A DNA stretch of 64,000 nucleotides from Takakia lepidozioides (Eukaryota; Streptophyta; Takakiopsida; Takakiales; Takakiaceae): contig CM060732.1 of assembly GCA_030704615.1 (NCBI GenBank), positions 32,593,053-32,657,052 of the forward strand. The letters are read 5' to 3'. The notes under the pieces are model-generated. The model was not told the DNA's origin, did no database searches, and saw only the letters and a program-made list of their open reading frames with translations. Made by a program: the position numbers and the translations under genes. Numbering within the stretch: position 1 is the first letter of the stretch; each line of letters begins with the position of its first letter. Below, piece by piece: positions 22,412-35,578 of this stretch.

Positions 22412-25400
22412 TGGCACAAGTTGTGCGTGGCCCTGCTCTATACACACTATTGGGCCCAAGAAATGACCCCCTCACCGAATCACATGCGCTCGGGGGTTGG
22501 ACTCCTAGGAAACTGAGGACTTCTGGTCTGAAAACAGCAAAGACTAAGTCTACGACTGTGATAAACGGAGTTACAAACAGAACTATCAATGGCCCCGTGA
22601 CTGTTGACATTCCTGCCCCCACTATCACACAGGAGAAGCAAGTGGTAAATGGATTAGCAGTGCCCGGATGCCATTTTGAGGGGCCAGTGGAGGCCATAAT
22701 CACTGTCGTCCAGAAGCAGCGACCAGACATGCATGAGCAGATGGTCAACAGAATGGATGTGATGGCTGAATATATTTTTGACCAGAAGGTCACTCTCCAA
22801 CTCGTCAGCAACGAGATCGACCCAAGTATGAGCTATACCCTGTCTCTCCGGTCTAGCAAATAGACTTAGAGAGCTGTTGATAGTACACTAGATTGACAGC
22901 TTGCCAATGTTTCAAAGCGTCTCTGCCTGTCTGGCCCTAGTTTACACTTTACACCTCCCCAGAGCTGGGAATTCCAAGGCCCTTGAGGAATTGCAAACCT
23001 GCAGCATACTCTGTGGGAAGCTCAATCTCCAGTCTGGGTCTTATCCTCCATTACATGTCTGTGGCTGGCATGACATTGTTTTATGGGTCCATAATACAAG
23101 GTAGCCAAGGGTGAGACTGTTTATCTGGCTTTGTACTAATCAATCATCCAGTGCATCAATGTTCTATCAATGCTCATGACAGTTTTTGTCTTATGACATA
23201 TCTTCTGACTTCGATGCACTGAATCTGTTGTAGACACAGGATGTGGCAAGCGAAGTAGTGTGTCCGAGATCAAGAATTGGGCAGCCAAGGCCAATGTTAG
23301 AGCAAACAAGGTGCAGTACTTGGCTGAGTTTACTATCAGCAGGGACTTCGGTGAACCAGGAGCCATCCTTGTAAAGAACAAGCACTCAAACGAATTCTAC
23401 CTGGATGCGATTGTCTTGAAGACGCCGTTAGGATCCATTTATTTCGATTGTTTGTCTTGGGTTCATTCTGAAAAGAACAACCCTGATGAGCGCATTTTCT
23501 TTAGTAACAGGGTACTCCCTTCACTCTCGTCCCTGGTCTGGTTTTCAAACTGGTTCACTCCGTGAAATGTATGGTAAAAGGGTGAACTGCTTTGGCCTAG
23601 GTGATTGCGGATTCTTTTTGCCTTGGAATTTCTGTAAGCTTCAAGATCACAACATGCACTGACTGACACCACGTGGGTAGAATATTTTTATCCAGCACTG
23701 AGAAGCCAGGCTTCACTGAAGTTTGTTTTGCTTTGCCATCATGATTCACAATTAATCTCAGGAATCATTCCACACCTGAAACAGGTGTTTCTGCCTTCTG
23801 AGACTCCGGCAGGGTTGCAAGATTTGCGTGCAAAGGACATGGAGGGACTGCGGGGCAGCGGGACAGGGGTACGGAAGACATGGGAGCGGATTTATGACTA
23901 TGCAGTCTACAATGACCTCGGTGATCCTGACGAGAACAAGGATCATGCTAGGCCAATTCTGGGTGGTAAGGGGCATCCCTATCCGCGTCGTGTCCGCACC
24001 GGCCGGCACCCTTCCAAAACAGGTGAGCTCAAAAGGAGTGTTGGGCTAGAAATTTACTTTGAGCATAAGGAACTTGCATGCACAGCTACCAGCGGTGGTC
24101 AGTTTCTGGATCCAATGTGATAAGCTTTCTCGGTATCCAGTGCACTTATCATGCTTGCTGTTTTTGCAGACTTGTCAGCGGAGCACAGGTTGGACAAGGG
24201 AGGTACAATGTACGTGCCTCGTGATGAGTCCTTTGAGCAGATAAAAGAGGAAAGCTTTGCTGCAAGCTCTCTGAGGGGTTTAATCCACCAGCTGGTGCCA
24301 GCCATTGTTGATCACTTCAACCGTACCCCTGATGAATTCGACAGCTTCAATGACATAGACAGGCTGTACCGTAGTGGAATTGATTTGAAAAAGGAGGTTG
24401 GACCAAAGGCAGTAGGCGTGAAGATAGAGCGTTTCTCTGGTCAGGTTGGCAAATTGGTTGGTTGGCCCTCTGTAAAGGTGCTCAACAGCTTTTTGGAAAG
24501 TCTACCACTACCTGAAGTAATTAAGGATTTGACAGTCTCGACTGGTGAACCCAGTCTTCTCAAGTACCCCCTCCCTGAAGTACTTTCCAGTATGTCCTCA
24601 ACTTTTGTTCCCAAAAAATAATTAGCAGGCCTTGGTAGTATGAAGGTGATGTAAATTCTCTTGCATGAGCTTGCTGTAAACTGGAGGAAAGAGAGAAATG
24701 AAATGAAATGAAATGGTACTTTATAACGTCCGAGGAAAGCTCAAAGAGCTTATGGACAGAGAGAGAGAAAGGGACAGAGAGATTTGAATTATAGCCAACT
24801 TACTGGAGCTTGAATTGATGCAGAGGATAAATTCGCATGGTTACGGGATGAGGAGTTTGCACGTCAAAGGCTAGCTGGTGTGAACCCCTTGACAATCAAA
24901 TGCCTCAAGGTCCAATTTCTTCTCCTCCATTGTCTCTTCGTTGTTGACAATAACCCATAGACCGTCTGTGACATGGGGGAGGACATCTTGGATGACCTCA
25001 AGGGTCTACCCACTCTCGGCACTAGACTGAAATTTAAACTCAGGGCAGGAAGCCTACCTTTGAACAGCAAACAGAAGCAGAGAGGAAAGGGAGAGTGCAA
25101 TTGCCCGTTGTGTGGGCAATCTGAAGACAGTATTCATTTTCTGATACACTGTCCGGGGTTCTCTCACCAAAGAGACGCTCTCTTCAAATCTATTAAGGGA
25201 ATTGTGCCTGTACCCCTGTTTACCAACTTTGAAAGTCTCGAGGCTGAGCCAAAAGCCCAGGCCCTCCTGAGGCCTAGTTTTTGGGCAAATCACACACAGC
25301 AGATTGATGCTTGTGTGAAGGGATTTCTAGAGGATATCTGGAAAACCCGGATTAATTCTTTATATGGAGGTAAGTCTTACTACCAACGTCAGCCCCTGGC

Positions 25401-28400
25401 AGAGGTAGGTTCTGTCCCTTTTGTTCCCGCTCAAACTGGGCGCGGGGTCAATGGCCACAAGGCTACGGCAAACAACGTCTTATGAGTACAAAATAACCCA
25501 TAGACCTCTTTTCCCAAACCTCCTGACTAGGTGTCTGGTGGCCCAATTTCCTCCTAGTTTTTTGAAGGGTAGAGACGTACAAGGCCAAAATTTCTTGAGG
25601 TGGGCAATGCTGCAACTCCTCAAAACCTTCTGGTACTTCCTATTGGGCTTGCTCAGCTCGTCTGGCATCACATTTATTTTTGTCTTTATAAAAGAACCCT
25701 TCACTCTCAGGAGCTGCACCATTCCAAGCTGCCTTTCAAAGGGCGACTGTGAGAATTTGTTGCTTCATCATTTCCCCAGGAATACAGCAAGGCAACACCC
25801 ACATTTGCAGTTGAGTGGACTTCACAATGCAAAAGTTGACTTGTGTCTGTATTGATCTACCCCCCTCGTGTGTGGTCCCAGTGCCCTGGTCCCTGGGTTT
25901 TCTGTTGGAACATAGTTCATCGTAGGTACCTTATGGACTGGTGGGCTGGCTGTGGTATTGTTGCATTGTTCTGCTTGCTAAAATCCAATTCCTAAGCTTT
26001 GAGCTGCTGGTAATTGTTTGTACTTGCAGTATCAGTGCTAATGTGGAGGTGCTTATCCGTCTTGGAAGCAAAGGATACTGCAACGTGGACTTTTGTAAAT
26101 GCTTTCCCTTTGTGGCAGGACTGAAGTTGGTCCAGTTAAACACCACACCTTCATACCATATTTAGGTCTAGGAATCCATCGCTACTTACACCGAGATTTT
26201 GCACTTTTGCAGGCCTTCCCCCCACGCAGTCATCTGGATTCTGAAACTTATGGTCCACAAGTGTCGGCTATCAAACCTGGACATCTTGATAGGCAGCTTG
26301 AAGGCCTTACAGTTGCTGAGGTGTGTTCAGCTACCACTTCTCCACTTCCTCATATGCTGGATAATAATTCACAGGTCTGTCAAAAAGATTCTTAATGCAA
26401 GAGTCCCGAAGGAAAACTTGCAATGATGCTATGAGGCTATGAATATAACTTCAGTGAAACAAGCCGACCGAAGCAAGCGTAACTTATCCCCAATGATCTA
26501 CTGCCTACCGTTTGGAAGGTGGACACCTTCTAACAGCCGTAACCGGAGCAACAAAAGGACTCGAAAGTCCCTAGGTACCCACACATAAGAAGGTGTCCGG
26601 TTGACCCAGCGACCCGCCCTCCATAGTTGGGTTGGCTATGATGGGTGGCATCCATTTGCATCTATGTGGCTTTGAACCCACGACCACTTGTAAGCCTGGT
26701 GCCATCACCACTCGGCTATCTGTTGGATGCTTCTTAATAGATAATATGTTAATCTGCAGTTAGTAAAGAGACCCAAGAATCTCCCCACTCCTGAGAAAGG
26801 GATTTCCTCTCTGTGCGTTGCTTCTGTTGTCCGTGGAAGTGGCTTCAGCAGTTTCCAGCATCCTACTACTAATCAGCCAGTATACTCTTGTGTTGTGATA
26901 CAGGCTGTTGACAAGAGGAGACTGTTCATCTTGGACTACCATGACATTTTCATGCCCTTTGTCAACAAAATTAATTCTTTGGAAGGGCGCAAGATATATG
27001 CATCACGAACAATTTTTTTTCTCAGTGGTAATGGGGTTCTCAAACCAGTAGCAATAGAGCTAAGTTTACCACCAGTTGTGCCTGGAGCTGCCAGCAGTCA
27101 ACAGATTTTTACTCCAGAAAAACATGGCACAGGGCACTGGCTGTGGCAGCTGGCCAAGGCACATGTGTGCTCAAATGATGCTGGGTGTCACCAGCTTGCC
27201 TCTCATTGGTGAGGATTCCACTTTGACTCTAACGGTGCCTCTGGATTCTGACATTCCATTGCGTGGGGTCCAACTATGTTTAATAGCTCCTACATTGCAT
27301 TAGCATGTCCTGGATTTGCGGGTTGTCTGCAGCACCGAAAGAACGATGAGTCTAACGCAGTTCCATCTCAGTCACCTGTCAGTTCATATCTTGAGCAGCC
27401 ATCGATGGGTTACTCTGCCTCTTTGGCAGCTTGCTGGAATACAGCAAAGAAAGAAAATTCAAACCTCTTGATTGGTTTTGCATCTTCCTTGTCCTGTAAG
27501 CTCCTAGGGCTTCCTGCATGGATGTTTAAGTAGCTTCTTTCTTCATTCATTCTCCTCCCCTTCTCTATTTCCAGACAGGACCTCAACAGAGGCTTTAGCA
27601 TCTTATCTGTCTCTCGACCTTCAGCTTTGAGGACCAGAAGTGCTTGGCAGTTTTATCTAATGTGGCAGTTCCTCTTAGCGCAATGATTGGAGGCTTTGAT
27701 GTGGTTTTCATTGTGGTCTGCTTTGTATCTGGACCTGCAATGGTCTAGGTTGATCGCGTATCAGGCAACCTTTTGGATTTGTGAGAGGCTGTCCTATGGA
27801 GGCCCTTGGACATGCTGCCGACCTAAAATTGTTTTGTCTCTTCCTTCTTTCTTTGTATCATGTTACCCTTGTTGCGGGAAGAACTGACAGGTAGGTAAAT
27901 GCAAATCATTGACAGGTTGCGGACCCACGCATGCATGGAACCGTACGTGATTGCAACACATCGCCAGTTGAGTCAAATACACCCAGTTGCTAAGCTGCTG
28001 CGACCACATTTGCGCTATACACTTGAAATCAATGCAGCAGCACGTCAAAACTTGATCAGTGCAGCCGGGGTGATTGAGTCCAATTTCACACCTGGAAAAT
28101 ATTCAATGGAGATGAGCTCAGCAGTCTACAGTCTCCAGTGGCGCTTTGATCTGGAGGGCTTGCCTGCAGATCTAGTTCACAGGTTCAACCCCCTGAACTC
28201 CTCCATCTTTCCCGTCTCCCGTACACTTCTTTGCTCCATCCACAGCAGTGGTAGGGTCTATCGCCGGAAAGATGCTGAGCAAAGTCTAATGGGTAGAATT
28301 GCCATACCTCGCCTTCTCTCCCTCTCTTTATCGCTTGCTGTTTCCTCGTCTGTTAAACATAATGATCCATAGAGTCTTTGGGTTTCCTGTGGACATTATA

Positions 28401-29561
28401 AAGTACCTTCTTACTTTCCGCGGACGTTATAAAGCACCATTTCATTTCACTTCTTTCTCATGCTGGCATTCTTCCCTTCAGTGCACCTGGCAGTCCAGGT
28501 AGAGCAGTGTCGGTACAACACCATGCTTTGTAGTCTAACGTAAGTGCCAGCCCTTTTACCAACACTTAAAACTGAGTGGTTGTCAGCAGTGTGGGAACGG
28601 ACTGTGTCATCAAGGATATGCATAAGCCGTGTTCGCACCAAATGAGTACATCTCTCACAAGCTCATGCTCTGTTATATATCATTAACCACTAGAGATGCC
28701 AAAGATCCTTTCAAAATCTGCAGACCCCAACAACTAGTAAAGTATAATCTCCAGTTTGCCACATAACAATCTTTTGGCTGCTAAGATAATATATCTCTGT
28801 ACAGGGGGATGGCAGTGGAGGATTCAAGCGCCCCTCATGGTCTTCGACTGCTGATAGAAGACTATCCCTATGCAGCAGATGGTCTGCTTCTTTGGTCCAG
28901 TATCAAGTCGTGGGTGCAGGAGTATTTGTCCCTGTACTATCCTGATCCCCAAATCATCCGTGATGACACCGAGCTGCAGCAATGGTGGACGGAAATCAGG
29001 ACACAAGGCCATGCTGACAAGAAAGATGAGCCCTGGTGGCCCAAGTTGGAGAGCAAGGAGGACTTGGTGCAGATTCTGACGACAATAATATGGGTTGCCT
29101 CGGGGCATCATGCAGCTGTGAACTTTGCACAATACGGATACACTGGTTTCATGCCAAACCTCCCTTGCCTACTCCGACGCCTGATCCCCAAGGCAGGAGA
29201 TCCTGAGTTTCTCGAGTTGATTTCCAACCCAGAAATCTTTATGCTCGGAACCCTTCCCAGTCAACCACAAGCCACAGTGTTGATGGCTGTTCTCGAACTG
29301 CTGTCCAGTCATTCTCCAGATGAGGAGTACATAGGGTGTGGTGGCAGGCACACAAACTGGACCAATGATGCCAAGGCACTCGATGCATTTACGCGCTTCT
29401 CAGAAAAGATTTCTGAGGCAGAGCGAGAGATTCAAAGAAGGAATGCCAACGAGCATCTCAAGCATCGGCATGGGGCAGGAGTGCTTCCATATGAGCTGCT
29501 GCTCCCAACATCCAAGCCTGGCATCACTGGACGTGGGGTGCCCAATAGCGTTTCCATCTAG
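22411..29561 (+). CDS. LOX: Lipoxygenase (linoleate/linolenate dioxygenase), complete, nine exons
   Basis: Adds O2 to polyunsaturated fatty acids, the first step of oxylipin synthesis. Exons: 22411-22825, 23240-23511, 23785-24022, 24170-24589, 24824-24909, 26213-26320, 26904-27208, 27916-28182, 28805-29561; all have GT-AG borders and matching phases, giving 955 codons. A PLAT/LH2 domain (about residues 75-230) precedes the catalytic domain. The iron ligands are all present: H614 and H619 in SHWLRTH, H806 and N810 in HAAVNFAQ, and the C-terminal Ile955 in PNSVSI. About 75 residues precede the PLAT domain, rich in Thr, Arg and Lys, and the total length is that of plastid-type enzymes, so a transit peptide is likely but not proven. 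Whether it acts at C9 or C13 was not determined. Introns hold a LINE piece and a SINE. No damage seen. Confidence 0.95.
24964..25491 (+). mobile_element. 5'-truncated LINE fragment in lipoxygenase intron 5
   Basis: The 15-bp AATAACCCATAGACC occurs at 24949-24963 and again at 25492-25506, exactly flanking 528 bp of inserted sequence. The insert encodes the C-terminal tail of a non-LTR reverse transcriptase: [17 protein letters not shown], then a CxC..C...H...C zinc-binding motif ([20 protein letters not shown]). A target duplication of this length and 5' truncation are typical of LINE retroposition. The 3' end lacks a long A-tail. The frame is open for 170 codons, so the insertion is fairly young. 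It lies in the same orientation as the host gene, in an otherwise normal intron. Confidence 0.9.
26395..26723 (-). mobile_element. tRNA-derived SINE in lipoxygenase intron 6
   Basis: Read on the minus strand from about 26723, TAGCCGAGTGG (complement of 26708-26718) matches a pol III A box and GGTTCAAAGCC (complement of 26668-26678) a B box at tRNA-like spacing, followed by ~270 bp of unrelated body. TTCTTAAT occurs on both sides (near 26390 and 26730) and may be a short target duplication. The length, the head and the intronic site fit a SINE; the parent tRNA is not assigned, although the A box resembles Leu/Ser tRNAs. Confidence 0.65.
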
Positions 29562-31068
29562 GAGGATGCAGGCTCTAATCATTACATCCTACATTAAATC
29601 GATTCTAACCTCTGCATCTAACATCCTACACCAGGGACCACTAGTACCCACGTAAAATCATTGTCATGTGTTGGAGTAGATGTAGGAAGCTGCAAGATCG
29701 AAGTTGCCTTTCCTAGAAACCTGATAGCCCCTTGGCATGCAAATAATAGTTTGCACAACTAACACAGCAAACCTTCCCGGTCCTGTACATGTAAGATATG
29801 CTAATCATGAGGGTTTATCAGACTGCCTGGAAATTAGGCAGTTGATTAGGCAGTTGAGGGTATAGCAAATACTTCACCTTTATCAGAAATAATGAAAGAG
29901 AGAAGAGTGTGAAGTCTACCTTGAAGATCCCCATTTGTGTGTGGCTGGCTAGTTCGGTTGTCTGTATGGTTATCTCCCCACACATCTTCCTACCTCTGAA
30001 TGAAAGGAAGAACGAAAGAGAATACATTGACAACACCCATGACCAGAGAAAAGGAGACAGAGGCACTTCCCAGGTCTCTTCATCAGTTGCTTTGCAAAAA
30101 CTCAAGTCATTTGGTTTGAAGGAAGACCCATCTTCTTTTTTGTTGACTGATCTACTTCAGGTGTGTTGTCCATGGCTCATCATTCCCCTTTGCTTATGGC
30201 CTTTACTACATGCATATATTTGTTCGGTGCATTTTGTTGATCATTTAATTGCCTCTTTCATACACACAATATATGTGACAGGAGCCGGGGTGTGATTGGT
30301 AAGAGGTAAATTTCTTCTGAAGTGCTTTCCTAGATTTGAGACATGACTCTCTCAAATCTAGGAAAAGTTTCAGGGTAAGAACTCAGACATTTACTTGTCA
30401 TGGAGCAAATCTCAAAACCCCCCAAAGTTGCCCTGTCTAGGAAAATGAAAATGCCCAGGGCTGAGGGCTGTAATGGGTAGCTATTTAGGTCTACCCTTAG
30501 AATTGAAATATACCAGTGTTGTGCAGGTAAATTATTTACCCAGATTTACCCGCCAAGTAAATCCGGGTACGGGTAAATGATTTACCTGCATTGGCCCATT
30601 CATTTACACATACATGCTGAGCCTGCTTGTAAAATATTACCATTGATAACCCCAATGTTACAGGAGCTAAGCCAGATATATTAAAGCTCCGCCTAGCGCG
30701 CTTGCAAGAAAACCAACTACATGTTGCTGACAATTCCAAGCCGCCAATAATGACGACATTGGATGTCCAGTTAGTGGAGCCAATGCAGCTTCTATCCAAC
30801 CAAATGATAGACCTACTGAGCCACTAGAGAAGACTGACATTACCCAACAAATCTCAGATAACCATACACTAAGTTGCATGAGAGTGATTTCCCCAAAGAA
30901 AGATGCATAATAACTGTGATGATATAGTGGAGTCCAGAAGTTCAGAAACAGATCCCATCCACAAACCTGCCCCCCAATCTCCAGGATAAACTTCAGATAT
31001 TCTCATGTCTTTGATACCCAACTTAACTCTGTAAGCTGACACCTCCTTCACAACACACATATTTTGGT
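29562..31068. other. Lipoxygenase 3' region and convergent intergenic DNA
   Basis: Holds the lipoxygenase 3' UTR (end not visible) and the 3' side of the convergent UBC2 gene. A ~80-bp hairpin at 30514-30593 starts CAGTG and ends CATTG, with complementary GCAGGTAAAT / ATTTACCTGC arms. It looks like a tiny hAT-type miniature element but has no target duplication. No further gene recognised. Confidence 0.45.
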
Positions 31069-33143
31069 TCACTCAGCTGTCCAACTTTGCTCCACTATTT
31101 CTCGTACCCTCCGGTTGTATTCGCGGCGGTTCTCGCTATACATGCGAGCAGCTTCTGAGTTTGCTGGTGAGTTTGGATTCGGATCACAGAGCAATGACTG
31201 CAAGCAGGAGCTCTTGAACATCAATACACAGGTTCAAGACAGAACCTGGAGTTGATACATAACAAAAACACACATTCTGAATGGTAACCAGATGTACAAA
31301 CTACCTCCAAGAGAAACCACAACAGTAGCATATGAGATGGGCCACCAGTTAACCAGGGTCACAAATGATGAAACATATCAAACACAATGAACCTGGCAAG
31401 TTACATAACCCCATATCTATGCGAAAATGGCTTCTTGGATGAAGACTACCTGGATGGAAGTGAGAATGGCAGCCACATCATAAATTGGACTCCACTGATT
31501 TTGCAGAATGTCTAGGCAGATGCTCCCATCCGCATAAACTGGTCGCCGAAACAAAGGTATAGTGAGTGCCATAAAGGCTGTTCACTGCCCTAAAGGCTTG
31601 AGAACCTTCATTCAATTATAGATGGTTTCAAGCTGGGGTGCACACAAGAACTATGAGAGAGGCAAAGACACCCTATTTCTGAGGAAAGATCCAAGAAATC
31701 TCTTTTCTGTACCCAGCCTTGTCACAAACAAGCCAGCAGTTAAAAGTCACAGACATACCTACAATTGTGCACCACTTGCACCAGTGACCTGCTGTTAAGC
31801 GACCAACAGACACTAACAGCCAAATTTCTGTGGTTCCAACATGTACCAAGACCTCCTGATTGCAAGGGTAAGACTAAGATAAGGTGTCAAGGATCTTGGG
31901 GTTACACGGAGAAAGCTTACATGATTGCAAACATAGAAAGAACTAGTCCATCAGGGAAGTAAACCAAACAGAAAAGTGACAAGTACTCACTGTTCGGATG
32001 GAACATCTTAGAAACGAAACGCACAGTCGGCGGCTTGTTGGGGTAGTCCTCAGTGAATTGCAAGGTCAGCTTGAATGTACCTGGATATAGAGAAGCACAA
32101 TTGAGCAATCCAACACACTCTGAAAAAGGTCCTCATCAATTAGGATCCATGAAGACTGACAAGCATCTCTGTACTGAGGGACATGACATAGTCCACATTT
32201 AATGTGATGTGAATCAACAGATGTTCACATATTCTGAGCAAAGAGCCAAAAATAGGTCTTTTATGAGACACATCAACACGTCCAGAACAATGAAGCAGAC
32301 AAACTACTTCGTCCTGCCTACATAGTGCAGAAGAACTGGAAGTTCCAAAACACGTACCTCCATCCCATGGGGTATCATCGGGCCTGTAATAGAAAGATAC
32401 AATCTGTGTCAGGCAGATTAGCGGTAAAGGTCACCCTAATCACCAGATATAACTCCCAAAACAAAGTCAAGGAGTAGCTGACCACAACTATGAAAATTTT
32501 CACTTGATTATCTCACAGCATACTCTTTGCATATGATGAGTAACAAATCATCCTACTCCAACCGACTCCAAAGTACACGTTCAAGCCTTCAGCGCTTAGC
32601 ACATACTCTCTCCACGGTCCAGAAAGCATCCATCTAGAACCTATCAGTGATGCATAACCCTCGCATGATCAAAACCATCTGCTCAACTGGACTCTCCACA
32701 CAAACCTCATGGTCTGAAACTTGACCAAGAGCTCGAAAGAGACAAGCACAAAAACATCTACTCTTAGTCTAGGGGATAACCTTCTCAACTAAGAATCATA
32801 GCATACCAGTAAAGCTCAAACATCAGCATCAGATTCCATCAACGGCCATCGCACAGAACAAGTTTACACGGCGTGGAAGTGTCAATTTCCTTCCATACTT
32901 GCGTCATGACCGAACAGCAAACCTGAACTAAGAACAAAATCAAACGCCTTAACTGAAAAACGTTTTCCATGGCTTCTAATTTGACACAGCCGAACCATGC
33001 ACCGACAGTGGTCCTTACCCGAAGATGACAGCGTTCCACAGCATGATGTTGTTGTCCTGAGGCGCGCCACTGATGCCTGCGGGAGGATCATGTTGCAAGC
33101 GCTTAAAGTCTCGCATCAACCTCTTCCGTGATGGGGTCGACAT
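31069..33143 (-). CDS. UBC2: RAD6/UBC2-type ubiquitin-conjugating enzyme E2, complete
   Basis: Carries ubiquitin on a cysteine for RING E3 partners; the RAD6 family mono-ubiquitinates histone H2B (with HUB/Bre1-type E3s) and PCNA (with RAD18-type E3s). Exons: 33143-33019, 32383-32358, 32080-31991, 31538-31450, 31197-31069. Phases join perfectly and give exactly 152 residues, the size of plant UBC1/2/3. Seen: [17 protein letters not shown] start, the HPN motif in MFHPN (residues 78-80), the active-site Cys88 in YADGSICLD, and the C-terminal [16 protein letters not shown] helix. Exon 2 has only 26 nt. A GC-rich leader region lies just upstream (33150-33480). Identity is secure; which paralogue number is used in the host cannot be known. 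Confidence 0.97.
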
Positions 33144-33959
33144 GGCTCCTCCCCCTTCCGCCTGGGAGGCAACCGCTCTTCCTCTGCCCGCGCTATCTTC
33201 TCTTCTCCAGCCCCCTCTCCTCCGCTTCCTAGATCCCCATAAAAACTAGCACCAGCTCTTCAACCCTCTCGCACACGATGCCGATGGCTGGCTATGGCGC
33301 AACCGGGCCTGAAACCCTGACAATGAGACCGCACGCTTCTGGCACGCCAGTGTCTCATTCCATCTCTACGCCTGCATCTCCGCCCTCCATTCGGATCCAT
33401 CCACGGTCCTTCTTCTCTCACCGTGTAGGCCGCGTCTCGCTGCCCCGCGGCAGCCGCGCAGCCCCCGCGCGGTAGCCGGCCCACACTAATCCTTTCATCC
33501 TGGTTGACTTCTCTGTTTTAGTCAAGGTCTGGAGAGATTTATTTTTATATTTTTATATATTTTTTTTAACCCTTAAGTTCCCAAGCGACCTGAATCGGGT
33601 CACTTTGAATTTGCAGTTTGACCTAATTCTTGGAGATCTAATCTGATGGGGCCACAGCTTTAACCCCTAATGGACGAGGCGTCGCCGGAAAATTTCGATT
33701 GGATGAAAATCATCGAGATGAATTCGGATGAATTCGAGCTCTGAATGAAAAATGTAGGAAATTAAATTCTACGCCCTAAGTGTTGTTGGCACCCCAAAAA
33801 ATCCTAAAGGACAGCCGGCAGGATTTTTTGGAAAGCATGGGGATACCCAAAAATCAGTGATTTTGGGCCTCGAGCATGGTTGACATGCCCCGTGGCCGGC
33901 TGGATGGGGTGGGGTTCATGCGTTCGGCGGCGACGAGTGCCACCGGGGGCTGCATGTCG
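33144..33959. other. UBC2 upstream region
   Basis: A GC-rich 33150-33480 block just upstream of UBC2 probably holds its promoter and 5' UTR. Beyond it the sequence turns AT-rich, then mixed. No gene recognised. Confidence 0.5.
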
Positions 33960-35578
33960 CGCACCTCACTTCGGTAAGCTCCCCTTCAGGTCATAGTTGT
34001 TAGCTTGATGCGCGTGCCTAACTCCCAACCTGGCCACCGGACCAACTTGGAGCTTCGGCTGCTCACCGGGGCATAACGGTCCCCCTTTGAACTCCCAAAG
34101 AACCCTCCACCGATTCGGGAATTTCCTTTGGTAGTTGGCAGTCCGGAACATCTCCCCATTCTTTGGTCGCTTTCCGGCTCGCTCGCTTACTCACTAGTTT
34201 TTGGTCACCAACGGGCTTGCACCGTTCTCGGGGTTACTACTCCCTATATATACTTCTGTAGCTGTCCGCGGGGGTTTTCACAACCAGCCATGCCATTTTA
34301 TGGCGAACCACCACGAAAACCCTCGACTCCGGTGATGGAGTCGCGGTGAGTCTTGGCCCATTCACCACGGCCCCTATGGACCGTGATGAGTCCCAAGACT
34401 CCCACGACTCCCACCACGAGGTCTCCGCCCCCATGGTGAGTCCTATGCCACCCCCACTAAGTCCCGCTAAGCTACCACCACCCCTTGTGGAGCCACCCCC
34501 ACCGCAACCCGGTGTGCGGGGCTCCACCTAGTGAGCGCCTCCGCCTCCTTGAGTGCCTTGGGCACTCAAGGGTGCTTCAGCCCCCCATACCTATCGCTGC
34601 CGCTGCCCCCACCACAGGGGCAGCCCCTCATGTGTCCCGACACCCTGCCTCAAGGCAAAGGGCCGCGACACACACCCCTACAAACAGGGAGTCGATGTCC
34701 TCATCGACTTGTCCATTCTTTAATAGAAACGAACATCCAAGTTGTGGCGTCCCACATCAAGGAGTTTGTTTCCGTACCTGGGCGTTCCCATGGCAAAAGA
34801 ACCAAACCCCACACTTGACTTCTTACTCTCCACTCGCTAGTTCGGCCGACTTCCTCCAAGTCCCTGGCCAGGGGTGGAGCCTCTCAAGCTCCTCCCAGTG
34901 CACTCTTCTTGGCCTTCTTCAAGGTCAAGGAACGATCTCCTCCCGAGGATCGATCGCCTTACTGCAACAACATTGCTTGGATCGCTCCTTATTGCCGCTT
35001 TTGGCATCACTTTGCGCAAGGATTACTCGACCCCCCTTTGACTAGGAAGATAACCTTGAACCAACCGTGCGCCCCCCCAATCACTACAATTGGGTCCGTC
35101 TTGGAATGCTGGCCTAAGGTACGGGAACACGTCGAAGCCGCACTACGACTTCGTCCCGAGGCTACACGATTATAGTACGTGAACGGAAGAACATAGCTTC
35201 CGCGTTAGCCCGCACTACAAGGCAACCACCCTCGGTTGTTTTGGTAGCGCAGTTATAGTACGCGCACGCGTTCAGAGTGCGCACTAGCACATGAACTCCC
35301 AAAGAAGGCGCATATTTCCTTGGCCCCTTGGATGGGAGTCACCCGATTTTCGGCGGCACTGCGCAAACAACCACGATTAAACCAAAGTTACCCTCCACTT
35401 TTGTAGCTAGCATGCATTCTACTTAACTAGCCAACCACCCACCATGCATCACCATTTTTCCACAACAAAATAGGAAACACAAACATTTGGAACCCATTTC
35501 CTTTATAACAAAATTTTGTACAATCAAGTTTTTGCAATTCGGATTCCCTGAGCTAGACTAAGCCGGCTAAAGCATGCA
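33960..35578 (-). repeat. Putative 3' LTR region of the chromovirus
   Basis: Non-coding DNA directly downstream (minus strand) of the chromodomain. A purine-rich GGGGAGGAAA at about 35588-35579 followed by TGCATGC could be the polypurine tract and LTR start. The other end was not fixed and no second LTR exists in the window, so the limits are a guess. Plus-strand open frames here (34.1-35.2 kb) have no family signature and were not called. Confidence 0.35.

Noticed and set aside
26640-26723. Functional tRNA gene
   Set aside because: Only the A and B boxes fit; acceptor-stem pairing and a clear anticodon arm are not present, so a SINE head is the better reading.
34128-35175. Several plus-strand open frames of 60-190 codons
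   Set aside because: They lie antisense to the putative LTR of the minus-strand chromovirus and have no protein signature; Pro/Ser-rich composition follows from base composition.
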